Source: Candidatus Phosphitivorax anaerolimi
Lineage (GTDB): Bacteria; Desulfobacterota; Desulfomonilia; UBA1062
Reading direction: 5' to 3'
Assembly: GCA_001896555.1 (NCBI GenBank)
Contig: MPOS01000040.1
Span: forward strand, 1-53,442
DNA: 53,442 nt
Shown here piece by piece: positions 42,802 through 51,908 of the stretch (the first letter of the stretch is position 1; each line of letters opens with the position of its first letter). Under the pieces are notes generated by a model. That model saw only the letters and a list, made by a program, of their open reading frames with translations. It was not told the DNA's origin and ran no database searches. A program made the position numbers and the translations under genes.

Positions 42802-43124
42802 TCAAAGCTCACCTTCGCCGCAAGCCGGTCGATGTGAGGAACGGTATGCTGTAAGTATTTCTTGAACCCCTGCTATGCGCAGCTCGTGGTCGATGAAATC
42901 GAAATTGATCTGGGAGATAGTGTCCTCATACAGAACCGGACAGGTTGTCAGGCCCCACGGTGTGATATGGGGCGGCACCTCTCACCACTGGTTCATCATG
43001 GTGCGAGCTCGAGCTTGATCTTGCCGACTATCTGCATCCATATGTGGAGGGTGTTGTACGTATCCTGCCAGGCATGAAGCGGCAGGCTCGGCCAAAGACT
43101 TTCTCTCGTATCGATAACAGCCAT
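42802..43124 (-). pseudogene. DUF5996-family protein, frameshifted
   Basis: The first frame (43124-42996) reads MAVIDTRESLWPSLPLHAW and then DTYNTLHIWMQIVGKIKLEL, the opening of DUF5996 proteins. The frame is lost at the AP of LELAP. The next frame continues MNQW, an in-frame TGA at 42984-42982 where relatives have Trp, then EVPPHITPWGLTTCP and INFDFIDHELRIA, which match the family's middle. The C-terminal third is missing. GGGGG before the ATG suggests it was once expressed. Known members have no assigned biochemical role. Confidence 0.75.
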
Positions 43125-43702
43125 AGTTCCCCCTTCCCCCGCGGTTAAAAATAAAGGAAAACATGACAGGGTGTAAAGATATCTAGAGACGCTGTACATA
43201 TACTGATACTTCATAAGGTTCGTGTTCCCTTGACCTTATCTCCTTGGCAAGATTCCCTACCCGGTTCACCGACCTTTTAAGAATTTGATATCAACCACCT
43301 TCAAGCTATTTAAATAGTATATCAACGAAATAATCATCACTTAAGGAAAATTCCTTTCATTTCCATAGGAGCGAAAAATTGCCCGGAGTGGATTATGATT
43401 CAGACGGTGTTCTCTGAAGGTTGATCGCGTAAAAGATCATGACAAACGGCCCGTACCCATGGAGTCAGTACAGGGAAGTTGCTCGATCCCGGCATGCTGC
43501 CTGCTGACGAAGAGCGTCTGCCGCCACCATACAAAAGGAAAAGATAACACTTAAGACGGCTCACGGAAATCCGGGCAAAGATCTTGTTCTCCGCATATGT
43601 TTTCTGCCGGCATGAGAGGTTGGTATCGAAAGAGGCAGGAGCATTTGCCAAAGCTGCCATAGGAGTAAACCAGGGCAAAGAAGGTGATGCAGAAAGCCTT
43701 TT
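43125..43702. other. AT-rich intergenic region upstream of the maturase operon
   Basis: 578 bp without a supportable gene. It becomes AT-rich (about 43260-43380), as expected for a promoter region of the maturase-sulfatase operon, but no good -35/-10 or -24/-12 pair was found. A run at 43561-43690 is open on the minus strand without start signals. Confidence 0.5.
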
Positions 43703-45013
43703 ATGATGCGCCCTTCATACCCCAAGTCCTTCCATGTCATGGCAAAGCCTGCAGGTTCCGCCTGCAACCTCAGGTGCGAGTACTGCTTTTTCCTTGATAA
43801 GAAGTCACTTTACCCCGGGAGCGGATTCCGCATGGGGGATAATGTCCACCGGGAATACATCCGCCAGCTGCTCGATGCGCATCAGACCACCCGAGTGACC
43901 GTGGCCTGGCAGGGAGGTGAACCCACGCTCATGGGGTTAGACTTCTATCGGCGCTCCCTGGAGTTGCAGGAAAGGTACCGGAAATCCTCGACTGTTATCG
44001 AGAATACTTTCCAGACCAACGGCATCCTCTTAAACGATGAATGGTGCAGCTTCTTCAGAAAAAGCAATTTTCTTGTCGGCCTCAGTATAGACGGTCCACA
44101 GAGGCTTCACGACCGGTATCGCAGGGACGCACGCGGAAACGGGAGCTTCGACCGGGTCCTCAAGGCAGCCCGGCTGCTCCAGAGGCATGGGGTTGAGTTC
44201 AATATCCTCTCCACGGTCAACAGGAAGAACATGGATCACCCTCTCGAAGTCTACAGGTTCTTCAGGGATGTGCTCGGAGCTCGTTACATCCAGTTCATCC
44301 CCATTGTGGAGCGGGAAGATGCGGATACCATCAGGACCGGCGGGCGAATAACCGGCCGCTCCGTCTCCCCTGCCCGCTGGGGAAGCTTCCTGAACAGCAT
44401 CTTCGATGAGTGGGTCAGCTGTGATGTGGGAGAGACCTTTGTCCTGAACTTCGACGCCGTGCTGGCAGGCTGGCTCGGGCATGCAGGCACCGTATGCATC
44501 TTCGGGCCCACCTGCGGGCTGGGCGTGGCACTGGAGCACAACGGCGATCTCTATTCGTGCGACCATTTCGTAGACACGAACCATCTGCTGGGGAACATCC
44601 TCACCACACCCATGATCGAGCTTGTGTCTTCGGAAAAACAAAGACGGTTCGGCAGGGACAAGGCCGGCACCATTCCCCGGCAGTGCCGGGAATGCCGGTA
44701 CCTGTTCCTCTGCAACGGGGAATGCCCCAAGAACCGCCTGATCGAAACGGCGGAAGGCGAGCCCGGCCTCAATTATCTGTGCGAGGGCTACCGTGCCTTT
44801 TTCAGCCATACGGAAAAACCAATGCAAGCCATGGCCAACCTCATGAGGAATGGCAGGCCTGCCTCGGATGTCATGAGACTGACCACCGGGGAAAAGCCCT
44901 CGGTACATGCGAGTTTTCCCGGTGTCGGCAGGAACGATCCCTGCCCCTGCGGGGCACGGGATGCATCCGGCAAGCGTATGAAATTCAAGAAGTGTCACGG
45001 AGGGGAGAGGTAA
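43703..45013 (+). CDS. Anaerobic sulfatase-maturating enzyme with SEC-C tail
   Basis: Radical SAM enzyme that oxidises the active-site Cys or Ser of sulfatases to formylglycine without oxygen, in the cytoplasm. At 436 residues it is somewhat longer than the usual 370-400. The cluster motif is CNLRCEYCFF (C21, C25, C28), followed by VAWQGGEPTLMG and LSIDGPQRLHDRYR. The SPASM region has CGLG, CDHFV and QCRECRYLFLCNGECPKNR. The last 29 residues form a SEC-C zinc motif (GRNDPCPCG ... KFKKCHG), an unusual addition. The start is weakly supported (ATG ATG). It is 26 bp before a sulfatase and likely serves all three. Confidence 0.93.
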   Translation: MMRPSYPKSFHVMAKPAGSACNLRCEYCFFLDKKSLYPGSGFRMGDNVHREYIRQLLDAHQTTRVTVAWQGGEPTLMGLDFYRRSLELQERYRKSSTVIENTFQTNGILLNDEWCSFFRKSNFLVGLSIDGPQRLHDRYRRDARGNGSFDRVLKAARLLQRHGVEFNILSTVNRKNMDHPLEVYRFFRDVLGARYIQFIPIVEREDADTIRTGGRITGRSVSPARWGSFLNSIFDEWVSCDVGETFVLNFDAVLAGWLGHAGTVCIFGPTCGLGVALEHNGDLYSCDHFVDTNHLLGNILTTPMIELVSSEKQRRFGRDKAGTIPRQCRECRYLFLCNGECPKNRLIETAEGEPGLNYLCEGYRAFFSHTEKPMQAMANLMRNGRPASDVMRLTTGEKPSVHASFPGVGRNDPCPCGARDASGKRMKFKKCHGGER

Positions 45014-45039
45014 GAAACAAAAATACAAGGAGGAACAGC

Positions 45040-47394
45040 ATGCCGCTCAAGGAATACAAACCAGGCACCGCATTCCCCGGGATTGTGGGGCGGACGGTCG
45101 ACCAGTCCCAGCCGGCATGGCCGGAGCCCCTGAGGGCAAAAGAGGGCGCGCCCAACGTCCTCTTCATCGTGCTCGACGATACAGGCTTCGGCCAGCTCGG
45201 CTGCTACGGCAGCCCCATCAGGACTCCCAACCTCGATGCCCTTGCAGCGAATGGCCTGAAGTATACCAATATGCACACCACGGCACTGTGTTCGCCCACG
45301 CGCTCGTGCATCATCACGGGCCGCAACCACCACTCCAACAACATGGCCTGCATCACTGAAGGCTCCACCGGGTATCCCGGCTACAACGGCAATATCCCAT
45401 TCGAGAACGGCTTCTTCTCGGAGATGCTCCTGCAGCAGGGCTACAACACCTTTGCCGTGGGCAAATGGCACCTCACGCCATCCGACCAGCTCTCGGCAGC
45501 CGGCCCGTATGATCGATGGCCCCTGGGAAGGGGATTCGAACGGTTTTACGGATTCCTGGGAGGTGACACGAACCAGTACTACCCTGACCTTGTGTACGAC
45601 AACCACACAATCGAGCCGGAAAAGACTCCGGAAGAGGGGTATCATCTGACTGAAGATCTGGTAGACAAGGCAATCTCGTTCATCGCCGATTCCAAGCAGG
45701 TGGCTCCGGACAAGCCCTTCTTCCTGTACTTCTGCCCCGGCGCCATGCATGCACCACACCACGTGCCCAAGGAGTGGGCCGACGAGTACCGGGGCATGTT
45801 CGACGACGGATGGGACGCCTACCGGGAGAAGACCTTTGCCCGCCAGAAGGAACTGGGCATCATGCCCAAGGACGCCGAGCTTTCCCGCCACGATCCGGAC
45901 GTGAAGCCCTGGGAGGAATGCTCGGATGCAGAGAAAAAGCTCTACAGCCGCATGATGGAGGTCTTTGCCGGGTTTCTCACCCACACCGACCACCACATCG
46001 GGCGCCTCATCGACTTTCTCAAGAGCACAGGCGAACTCGACAACACCCTGACCATGGTCATCTCCGACAACGGCGCCAGCGCGGAAGGAGGACCGACGGG
46101 ATCCATCAACGAGAACAAGTTCTTCAACAACGTCCCGGACTCGCTGGAAGAGAACCTCGCCGCCCTGGACAAGCTGGGCGGGCCCGAGACCTTCAACCAC
46201 TATCCGTGGGGATGGGCCTGGGCAGGCGACACGCCCTTCAGGCGGTGGAAACGGGAGACGTACCGGGGCGGCACGAGCGATCCGTTCATTGTCCACTGGC
46301 CGGCCGGATTCGCTGCAAAAGGAGAGGTGCGCACCCAGTACGTCCATGCCATCGACATGGTTCCCACGGTGCTGCATGCCCTGGCCATCGAGGAGCCCCT
46401 GTTCATAAGGGGAGTTAAGCAGTCTCCCATCGAAGGGGTCAGCTTCGCTCATACCTTCGACAATCCTGGCGCCGGGAGCAACAGGCGCACCCAGTACTTC
46501 GAGATGATGGGAAACCGCGCCATCTACCACGACGGCTGGCGGGCGGTCTGCCCCTGGCCGGGGCCGTCCTTCGCCGAGGCAGGCGCGTTCTTCGGCGAGC
46601 CCATCCCGGCACAAAAGCTTATCGAGCTCGACGAGAAGGGCTGGGAGCTCTACCACGTGGACGAGGACCCCACCGAGACCCGCAATGTTTCGCAGGAACA
46701 CCTGGACAAGCTCATCGAGATGATCGCCACCTGGTACTACGAGGCCGGCAAATACCATGTGTTGCCGATTGACGGGAGGGGGGTGCAGCGAGTTATAGAA
46801 GATCGTCCCAGGATCGCCAAGCAGCGCGACAGCGCGGTCTATTACCCCGGAACACAGGCGGTACCGCAAAACACCACCGTCAATGTGCTCAACCGCCCCC
46901 ACAGCATCACGGCCGAGGTCGAGATCGAAAAGGGCGGATCTGAGGGTGTCCTCATCTCGCAGGGAGGCGTGGAGGGCGGCTATAGCTTTTACATGAAGGA
47001 AGGCAAGCTCCATTACGCCCATAACTACCTCGCTTCGAAGCGTTACCATATCGAGACCTCGGAGAATGTGCCCGAAGGCCGCCATAGCCTGCGCTTCGAG
47101 TTCGAACCCACAGGCAGGCCGGACATTGCGCACGGCAAGGGAAGCCCTGGCCGCGGCCAGCTTTATGTCGACGGCAAGCTCGTGGGCCAGGCGGATATAC
47201 CGGTCACCATCCCGCAGAACATCAGCCTCGGCGGAGGCATCACGTGCGGGGCAGACCCGGGTTCCACGGTCACGCCCGATTATCAATCGCCCAACCGGTT
47301 CACCGGGAAAATTTTAAAGGTGAAGGTGGACGTGAGCGGAGAGCACATCAAAGACAGGGATGCTGAGCTGCGCACGATCATGGCACGGCAATAG
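45040..47394 (+). CDS. Arylsulfatase, long AtsA/AtsD-like type (second copy)
   Basis: A 784-residue sulfatase with the same layout as the one at 39288-41657. The formylglycine site is C84 in CSPTRSCIITG; the metal residues are in FIVLDDTGFG and ISDNGAS; the block GKWHLTP is canonical. Residues 610 to the end form the extra beta domain (ITAEVEIEKGGSEGVLISQGG). No signal peptide is seen (MPLKEYKPGTAFPGIVG). AAGGAGG before the ATG at 45040 fixes the start; the longer open frame from 44494 is a different frame inside the maturase gene. It is the second gene of the maturase operon. Sequence divergence from the other copy suggests an old duplication with different substrates. Confidence 0.93.
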   Translation: MPLKEYKPGTAFPGIVGRTVDQSQPAWPEPLRAKEGAPNVLFIVLDDTGFGQLGCYGSPIRTPNLDALAANGLKYTNMHTTALCSPTRSCIITGRNHHSNNMACITEGSTGYPGYNGNIPFENGFFSEMLLQQGYNTFAVGKWHLTPSDQLSAAGPYDRWPLGRGFERFYGFLGGDTNQYYPDLVYDNHTIEPEKTPEEGYHLTEDLVDKAISFIADSKQVAPDKPFFLYFCPGAMHAPHHVPKEWADEYRGMFDDGWDAYREKTFARQKELGIMPKDAELSRHDPDVKPWEECSDAEKKLYSRMMEVFAGFLTHTDHHIGRLIDFLKSTGELDNTLTMVISDNGASAEGGPTGSINENKFFNNVPDSLEENLAALDKLGGPETFNHYPWGWAWAGDTPFRRWKRETYRGGTSDPFIVHWPAGFAAKGEVRTQYVHAIDMVPTVLHALAIEEPLFIRGVKQSPIEGVSFAHTFDNPGAGSNRRTQYFEMMGNRAIYHDGWRAVCPWPGPSFAEAGAFFGEPIPAQKLIELDEKGWELYHVDEDPTETRNVSQEHLDKLIEMIATWYYEAGKYHVLPIDGRGVQRVIEDRPRIAKQRDSAVYYPGTQAVPQNTTVNVLNRPHSITAEVEIEKGGSEGVLISQGGVEGGYSFYMKEGKLHYAHNYLASKRYHIETSENVPEGRHSLRFEFEPTGRPDIAHGKGSPGRGQLYVDGKLVGQADIPVTIPQNISLGGGITCGADPGSTVTPDYQSPNRFTGKILKVKVDVSGEHIKDRDAELRTIMARQ

Positions 47395-47429
47395 GGGCAA
47401 TCACTGGTATGAATGCGCCATAGGCCCTG

Positions 47430-47446
47430 TTCCGCCGCAAGCGGAA
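47430..47446. repeat. Short inverted repeat behind the sulfatase
   Basis: TTCCGC and GCGGAA flank a 5-base loop, 36 bp after the stop codon. It lacks a T tract; a weak terminator or processing element at best. Confidence 0.3.
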
Positions 47447-47650
47447 TGTGGGAGAGATGAAGGACGAAGAACGAGAATACGAAAGGGAAAGGGCTCAACA
47501 CGGGAACAAGGGTGATTGACCGATGCAGCTTACCTGCTTTCATCCTGAGGAAAATCACACCGGTCTTGCCGGTTTCTTTCTGCGGTCATGGCGGAGATAT
47601 CGAGGCAAGGTGAAGGAGAATGGCCGCAAGTGCAGGAGGGATGTGGAAAT

Positions 47651-48049
47651 ATGAATTCCGGAGAAAGTATCGGAGAAGAACCTCCAAACATGAAAACCTC
47701 CCTCGGAATCGATCGCACGCGGCTTGCCGCCGAACGGACACTCATGGCCTGGATCCGCACGTCTATGGCCATGATCGGTTTTGGGTTCACCATCGGGAAA
47801 TTTTTCCAGTACATGCGGGAATCCTCTCTCTTCAGATCAGAGATATCCGGCAGGGAGCCTTTCTATATCGGCCTTGCACTTGTCGGCACAGGACTGATGT
47901 TCCTGGTCATTGCATGCGTGGATCACATCCGGTTCCTGCGCCTACTGGACGCTGAAAAGCGTCGCCGGCTCCCGCTGACCCTGCCCCTGATGGCCGCTGT
48001 TCTGCTCCTGGCAATCGGCGTGCTGGCCCTGATCAGCATACTCTTCTGA
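47651..48049 (+). CDS. DUF202-family membrane protein
   Basis: A 132-residue inner-membrane protein. The DUF202 landmark is AAERTLMAWIRTSMAMIGFGFTI, with the RT-L-AWIRT pattern at the first helix, followed by two more hydrophobic segments (about 73-94 and 112-131). Function is unknown; many members cluster with transporters. The start at 47651 follows AGGAGGG by about 11 bases; an ATG at 47690 is a possible alternative. It lies between a sulfatase and a BASS permease, 71 bp before the latter, and is part of the same plus-strand series. Confidence 0.82.
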   Translation: MNSGESIGEEPPNMKTSLGIDRTRLAAERTLMAWIRTSMAMIGFGFTIGKFFQYMRESSLFRSEISGREPFYIGLALVGTGLMFLVIACVDHIRFLRLLDAEKRRRLPLTLPLMAAVLLLAIGVLALISILF

Positions 48050-48120
48050 TGGACCGGGCGGATTTTTGAAGGCGCCGGAAGCCGGCTGGTCATGATCGGT
48101 AAAGATGAAGGAGAAGCCAT

Positions 48121-48999
48121 ATGGAGCCTGTGTATACCTCGGCGGCGCGGCTCTTCACATTGCTGTTCATCTTCACTGCAGCGGCATACATAGGGGTGGC
48201 CGCCTCGGCCCGGGATATCGTGATCGTGCTGCGAGACAGGAAACTGATGCTGAGAGTCCTGCTGGCCAACATCCTCCTCGTGCCGGTCCTGGGGCTGGCG
48301 CTGGTGAGCGCCATCCCCCTGCCGGGGGGCGTCAAGGCCGCGATCATGCTCCTGGCCTTTGCCCCGGGCGGCATGAACGCTCTGCAGTTCATAACCAAGA
48401 TCAAAGGCGAGCTTTCCTTTGCTTCGGCCGTGCTGTTCGTGCTCTTCGTGGTGTCGCTTGTCCTCACCCCCCTTGCCGTAAGCGTGTTCATCAGCGGGGG
48501 AATCCAGGCAGAGATCCCCTATGGCCGCATCCTTCTTGACTTGGCGTGGCTCATCTTCCTGCCCCTGGCTGCAGGGCTAGCCGTACGCACGTATTCTCCC
48601 TTTCTGGGTAAAACGGTATCAAGGCCGTTGAACCTGATCTCTACAGCCGCTTTCGCTTTGGCAGTCGTCCTGAGCGCATCGGTGAAAAAAGAAGCTATGC
48701 GCGGCATCGGGCCCGAGGGTGTAGTTGCCATGCTCGCCCTGGTCATCGGCTCCATGATCATCGGGTGGCTGAGCGGTAGCAGGGACACAGGCAGAAAGCG
48801 TGTGCTCTCGAATACGACGAGTTGCAGGAACGCAGCCCTGTGCCTGGCCATTGCCATGGCGGTCATTCCTGACCGGACCGCGGTCCTGTCCATACTGGTT
48901 TTCCAGCTTCTGACCGTGCCGGCCAACATGTTTTTCACCCTGTACCACGTGATCAGGATGAGACGACAGAAACACCCGCTGTCTTATCCTGCTGATTGA
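48121..48999 (+). CDS. BASS-family permease (second copy)
   Basis: A 292-residue membrane protein with about nine to ten hydrophobic segments. GIHGG is not present, but the BASS pattern is seen in RVLLANILLVPVLGLALVS, MLLAFAPGGMNALQFITKIKGE (the first crossover motif with its APGG) and LSNTTSCRNAALCLAIAMAVIP near the C-terminus. The APGG/SN-TSCRNAAL signatures are closer to SLC10-type carriers than to arsenite permeases. GAAGGAG precedes the ATG. It lies downstream of the maturase-sulfatase genes, mirroring the BASS-sulfatase pair on the other strand. The following gene starts near its stop codon. Confidence 0.82.
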   Translation: MEPVYTSAARLFTLLFIFTAAAYIGVAASARDIVIVLRDRKLMLRVLLANILLVPVLGLALVSAIPLPGGVKAAIMLLAFAPGGMNALQFITKIKGELSFASAVLFVLFVVSLVLTPLAVSVFISGGIQAEIPYGRILLDLAWLIFLPLAAGLAVRTYSPFLGKTVSRPLNLISTAAFALAVVLSASVKKEAMRGIGPEGVVAMLALVIGSMIIGWLSGSRDTGRKRVLSNTTSCRNAALCLAIAMAVIPDRTAVLSILVFQLLTVPANMFFTLYHVIRMRRQKHPLSYPAD

Positions 49000-49022
49000 A
49001 TAATGGAGGATATACAGGACAT

Positions 49023-50216
49023 ATGGAAGGACATCCTGCTCCCGGAGGCATAGATGGGTTATCCCTGTTCATGAACGATCCGCTTATCAGGCTCATGAAG
49101 CGTTTCCACCCATCTTTGCGAGGATTCACCTTCTTCTTTGCGAACGTTTTGATCGTCTGGCTCATCACCTGGCTTCCCCTGCTCGTGCTTTCCCTTGCGG
49201 GAAGAGCCGAATCTGCAGGCATCGTAGTTCCATTCTCCTCTGACTTCTTATCCCATATCCGGTTCCTCTTCGTCGCCCCTCTGCTCCTGCTCCACCCCCT
49301 TTTCCTTGAGCCATGGATCAAAGAGACGCTCACCCATCTCATCGAACGGGGCATGGTCGACGAAGCAGCCATGCCCCGGTATATAAACGCTGTTGGGAAA
49401 ACAAGAGCACTTCTCGGTTCGATCCCTGTCACGGTCTTCATGCTCGGGATCGTCATTCTCGTAATGCTGCTGGATATCAGGAGGGATCTCCCGCAAGACA
49501 TCACGCTCTGGCAGTTTGTGGGCACGGGAAGATCACTTTCCGATCTTACGCCTGCGGGATGGTGGCTCTACCGGGTGAGCATCCCCGTATTCCAATTCCT
49601 CCTCCTGAGGTCTCTCTTGCACTACCTCGCCTGGGTCGGGCTCCTCTTCAGAGTATCCCTGCTCGGGCTTCGCCTTGTCCCTGCCCACCCCGACTATGCA
49701 GGAGGCATCAGGTTCCTGGGCTTGAGCCAGGTGTTTTTCACACCCTGGGCCTTCGGCCTTTCTTCAGTCCTTGCGTCCGAGATCGGCATGAGGATCATTT
49801 ATGGGGGCGAATCTCTGTTATCTTTCCAGAAGATTATCATCCTTTTCATTGCACTGTTTCTGGCAGCTCTGCTGCTGCCGCTCCTGGCGTTCTGCCCCAT
49901 GCTCGTCAGGGCAAAGAAGGACGGGCTCAAGGAATACGGACTCCTTGCGGTTGATCTCCTGAAAGCATTCGATGCACGCTGGATGACCGGTAAAAAAGCT
50001 GCCGGCGAAAAAATTCTCTCCGCCGTCGACCCTTCGGCGACCACTGATTACCTGAGTACCTACATGGTCCTCAGAGGGATGAGGTTCGTGCCCTTCGATC
50101 TGAGGATCGTGGCTGTCCTCCTGGCGTCATTGATCGTACCCATGCTGCCCCTGCTCCTGACGGTCGTCTCCCTGACCGAAGGAATTATCAAGATCGTTAA
50201 AATCCTTTGGAGCTAG
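49023..50216 (+). CDS. Polytopic membrane protein of unknown function
   Basis: A 397-residue inner-membrane protein I do not recognise. Hydrophobic segments appear at about 37-57, 76-94, 127-147, 180-203, 230-250, 263-285 and near the C-terminus. Conserved-looking features include FLSHIRFLFVAPLLLLHPLFLEPWI and RLVPAHPDYAGGIRFLGLSQ. The last 110 residues contain a cytoplasmic loop (RWMTGKKAAGEKILSAVDP). A TTG start at 48996 overlapping the BASS stop is possible; the ATG at 49023 is preferred. It ends the plus-strand operon, before a strong terminator. Confidence 0.65.
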   Translation: MEGHPAPGGIDGLSLFMNDPLIRLMKRFHPSLRGFTFFFANVLIVWLITWLPLLVLSLAGRAESAGIVVPFSSDFLSHIRFLFVAPLLLLHPLFLEPWIKETLTHLIERGMVDEAAMPRYINAVGKTRALLGSIPVTVFMLGIVILVMLLDIRRDLPQDITLWQFVGTGRSLSDLTPAGWWLYRVSIPVFQFLLLRSLLHYLAWVGLLFRVSLLGLRLVPAHPDYAGGIRFLGLSQVFFTPWAFGLSSVLASEIGMRIIYGGESLLSFQKIIILFIALFLAALLLPLLAFCPMLVRAKKDGLKEYGLLAVDLLKAFDARWMTGKKAAGEKILSAVDPSATTDYLSTYMVLRGMRFVPFDLRIVAVLLASLIVPMLPLLLTVVSLTEGIIKIVKILWS

Positions 50217-50220
50217 AACC

Positions 50221-50255
50221 GTCCAGGGGACAGAGTACTCCCCTGGACCTATTTT
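50221..50255 (+). terminator. Intrinsic terminator of the maturase operon
   Basis: GTCCAGGGGA (50221-50230) and TCCCCTGGAC (50239-50248) form a perfect 10-bp GC-rich stem with an 8-base loop, followed by CTATTTTC. It starts five bases after the stop codon of the last plus-strand gene and faces the convergent sulfatase gene. Confidence 0.85.
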
Positions 50256-50317
50256 CGGCCATCCTGTTCGGGCTGACCCAGACAGCAGCGCCACGGGCTC
50301 AGACGAGCAAGGAAGAC

Positions 50318-51862
50318 TCAATGCCCGGCGCTGCTTGTGGCCTCGCCCATCTTTGCAAGGGCATCGTCGATGGTGAACGAGGCTGCCTTCTGCTGCGGCG
50401 GGAATTCCTTGAATGTCTCGGCAAATTTCCTTGCTATCACCTGCACCGCGAACATGATGTAGTCGTGGTGGAGGAACCAGTCGTAATACGTATTCGACGT
50501 GATGTCCGCCCGCTCGTAGGGGTCGGTCCTCAGGTTAAAGAGCTTGGGCAGCCTCAGGGGCGTGAAGGGCTCTGACCATACACGCAAGGTCCCCGGCGCC
50601 CGCTGCTCCATGAACACGACCTTCCAGTTGTCGTACCTGATGGCCAGCACGTCGCCGTCGTCGCTGAAGTAGATGAAGAGATTGCGCGGGCTCTTTTGTT
50701 CCTTGCCGGTGAGGTATGGCAGGAGGTTGAAGCCGTCGATATGGTTCTTGAAGAACTTGCCGTTCGCCTCATAGCCTTTCTTGAGTTTCTCAGCCACATC
50801 CTGCTCTCCTGCCATGGCGAGGAATGTGGGCAGCCAGTCGTGGTGCTGGACGATCTCGTTGGAGACCGTTCCCGCCTTGATCTTGCCGGGCCAACGAACA
50901 ATCATGGGGATCCTAAAGGCCCCTTCCCAGTTGGTGTTCTTCTCGCTGCGAAAAGGGGTCATGGCACCGTCCGGCCAGGTGTTCATATGGGGGCCGTTGT
51001 CGGTCGAGTACATCACGAAGGTGTCCTCCGCGATACCCAGTTCATCCAGATAATCAAGCACTTCGCCGACGAGCTTGTCATGATCGATCATGGTGTCGTG
51101 ATAGGGCGACTGCCACCGGCCGGCCTGTCCGAGGCTCTCCGGCTTCGGATGCGTGAACAGGTGCATGTGCGTGGTGTTGAGCCAGACAAAGAAGGGCTTG
51201 CCGGCAGCGTTCTGCCGCTTGATGAAATCCTTTGCAGCAGCCGCGAACTCGTCGTCGATGGTCTCCATGCGCTTCTTCGTGAGCGGACCGGTGTCCTCTA
51301 TCCTCTGCTTGCCTACCCGGCCCCAGCGCGGTTCCTCGGTCGGGTCGTCTTTGTCGGTGGCCCAGGAATGGATGACGCCGCGCGGGCCGAAGTTCTTCCG
51401 GTAATCCGGGAAATCCTTCTCGGGCGGATAGTCGTACATCTCGGGCTCTTCCTCGGCGTTTAGGTGATAGAGGTTGCCGAAGAATTCATCGAAGCCGTGC
51501 ACAGTGGGCAGAAACTTGTTCAGGTCTCCCAGGTGGTTCTTGCCGAACTGTCCTGTCGCATAGCCGTGGTTCTTGAGGAGATCGGCGATGGTCACGGTCT
51601 CGGGCTGCAAACCTACGGGCGCGGCAGGGACCCCGACCTTCGAGAGGCCAGTGCGGTAGACACTCTGCCCGGTGATGAAGGCGGACCTCCCCGCGGTGCA
51701 GGACTGCTCGCCGTACGAGTCGGTGAACAGCATGCCTTCTTTCGCGAGCCGGTCGATATTGGGGGTCCGGTAGCCCATGAGCCCGAGTGTGTAGCAGCTC
51801 AAGTTCGCGATGCCGATGTCATCCCCCCAGATGACGAGAATATTGGGCTTTTTTTCAGCCAT
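50318..51862 (-). CDS. Arylsulfatase, short type with CxAxR site
   Basis: A 514-residue sulfatase without the C-terminal beta domain of the other two. The formylglycine site is C55 in CTAGRSAFITGQ, so the third motif position is Ala rather than Pro. Metal-site residues are in LVIWGDDIGIANLS and YSTDNGPHMNTW; FGKNHLGD replaces GKWH. The N-terminus MAEKKPNILVIWGDD starts directly at the fold, so no signal peptide is present. GAAAGGAG precedes the ATG. It is followed by a HAD hydrolase upstream on the same strand (46 bp). This short class often stands beside HAD and barrel-protein genes, as here. Confidence 0.92.
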   Translation of the reverse strand: MAEKKPNILVIWGDDIGIANLSCYTLGLMGYRTPNIDRLAKEGMLFTDSYGEQSCTAGRSAFITGQSVYRTGLSKVGVPAAPVGLQPETVTIADLLKNHGYATGQFGKNHLGDLNKFLPTVHGFDEFFGNLYHLNAEEEPEMYDYPPEKDFPDYRKNFGPRGVIHSWATDKDDPTEEPRWGRVGKQRIEDTGPLTKKRMETIDDEFAAAAKDFIKRQNAAGKPFFVWLNTTHMHLFTHPKPESLGQAGRWQSPYHDTMIDHDKLVGEVLDYLDELGIAEDTFVMYSTDNGPHMNTWPDGAMTPFRSEKNTNWEGAFRIPMIVRWPGKIKAGTVSNEIVQHHDWLPTFLAMAGEQDVAEKLKKGYEANGKFFKNHIDGFNLLPYLTGKEQKSPRNLFIYFSDDGDVLAIRYDNWKVVFMEQRAPGTLRVWSEPFTPLRLPKLFNLRTDPYERADITSNTYYDWFLHHDYIMFAVQVIARKFAETFKEFPPQQKAASFTIDDALAKMGEATSSAGH

Positions 51863-51908
51863 GATTTTTTCTCCTTTCTTGATCCGGGAGTGATGATGCC
51901 TGATTGAA

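Noticed and set aside
20161-42984. TGA at Trp positions in atpB and the DUF5996 gene, as a sign of UGA recoding
   Set aside because: Intact genes in the window use TGG for Trp and end at TGA (for example gmhA, hemB, ahbD), and both cases also carry frameshifts. Decay explains them better.
44494-45039. N-terminal extension of the second sulfatase
   Set aside because: The extension is read out of frame through the maturase gene. AAGGAGG before 45040 and family alignment give the true start.
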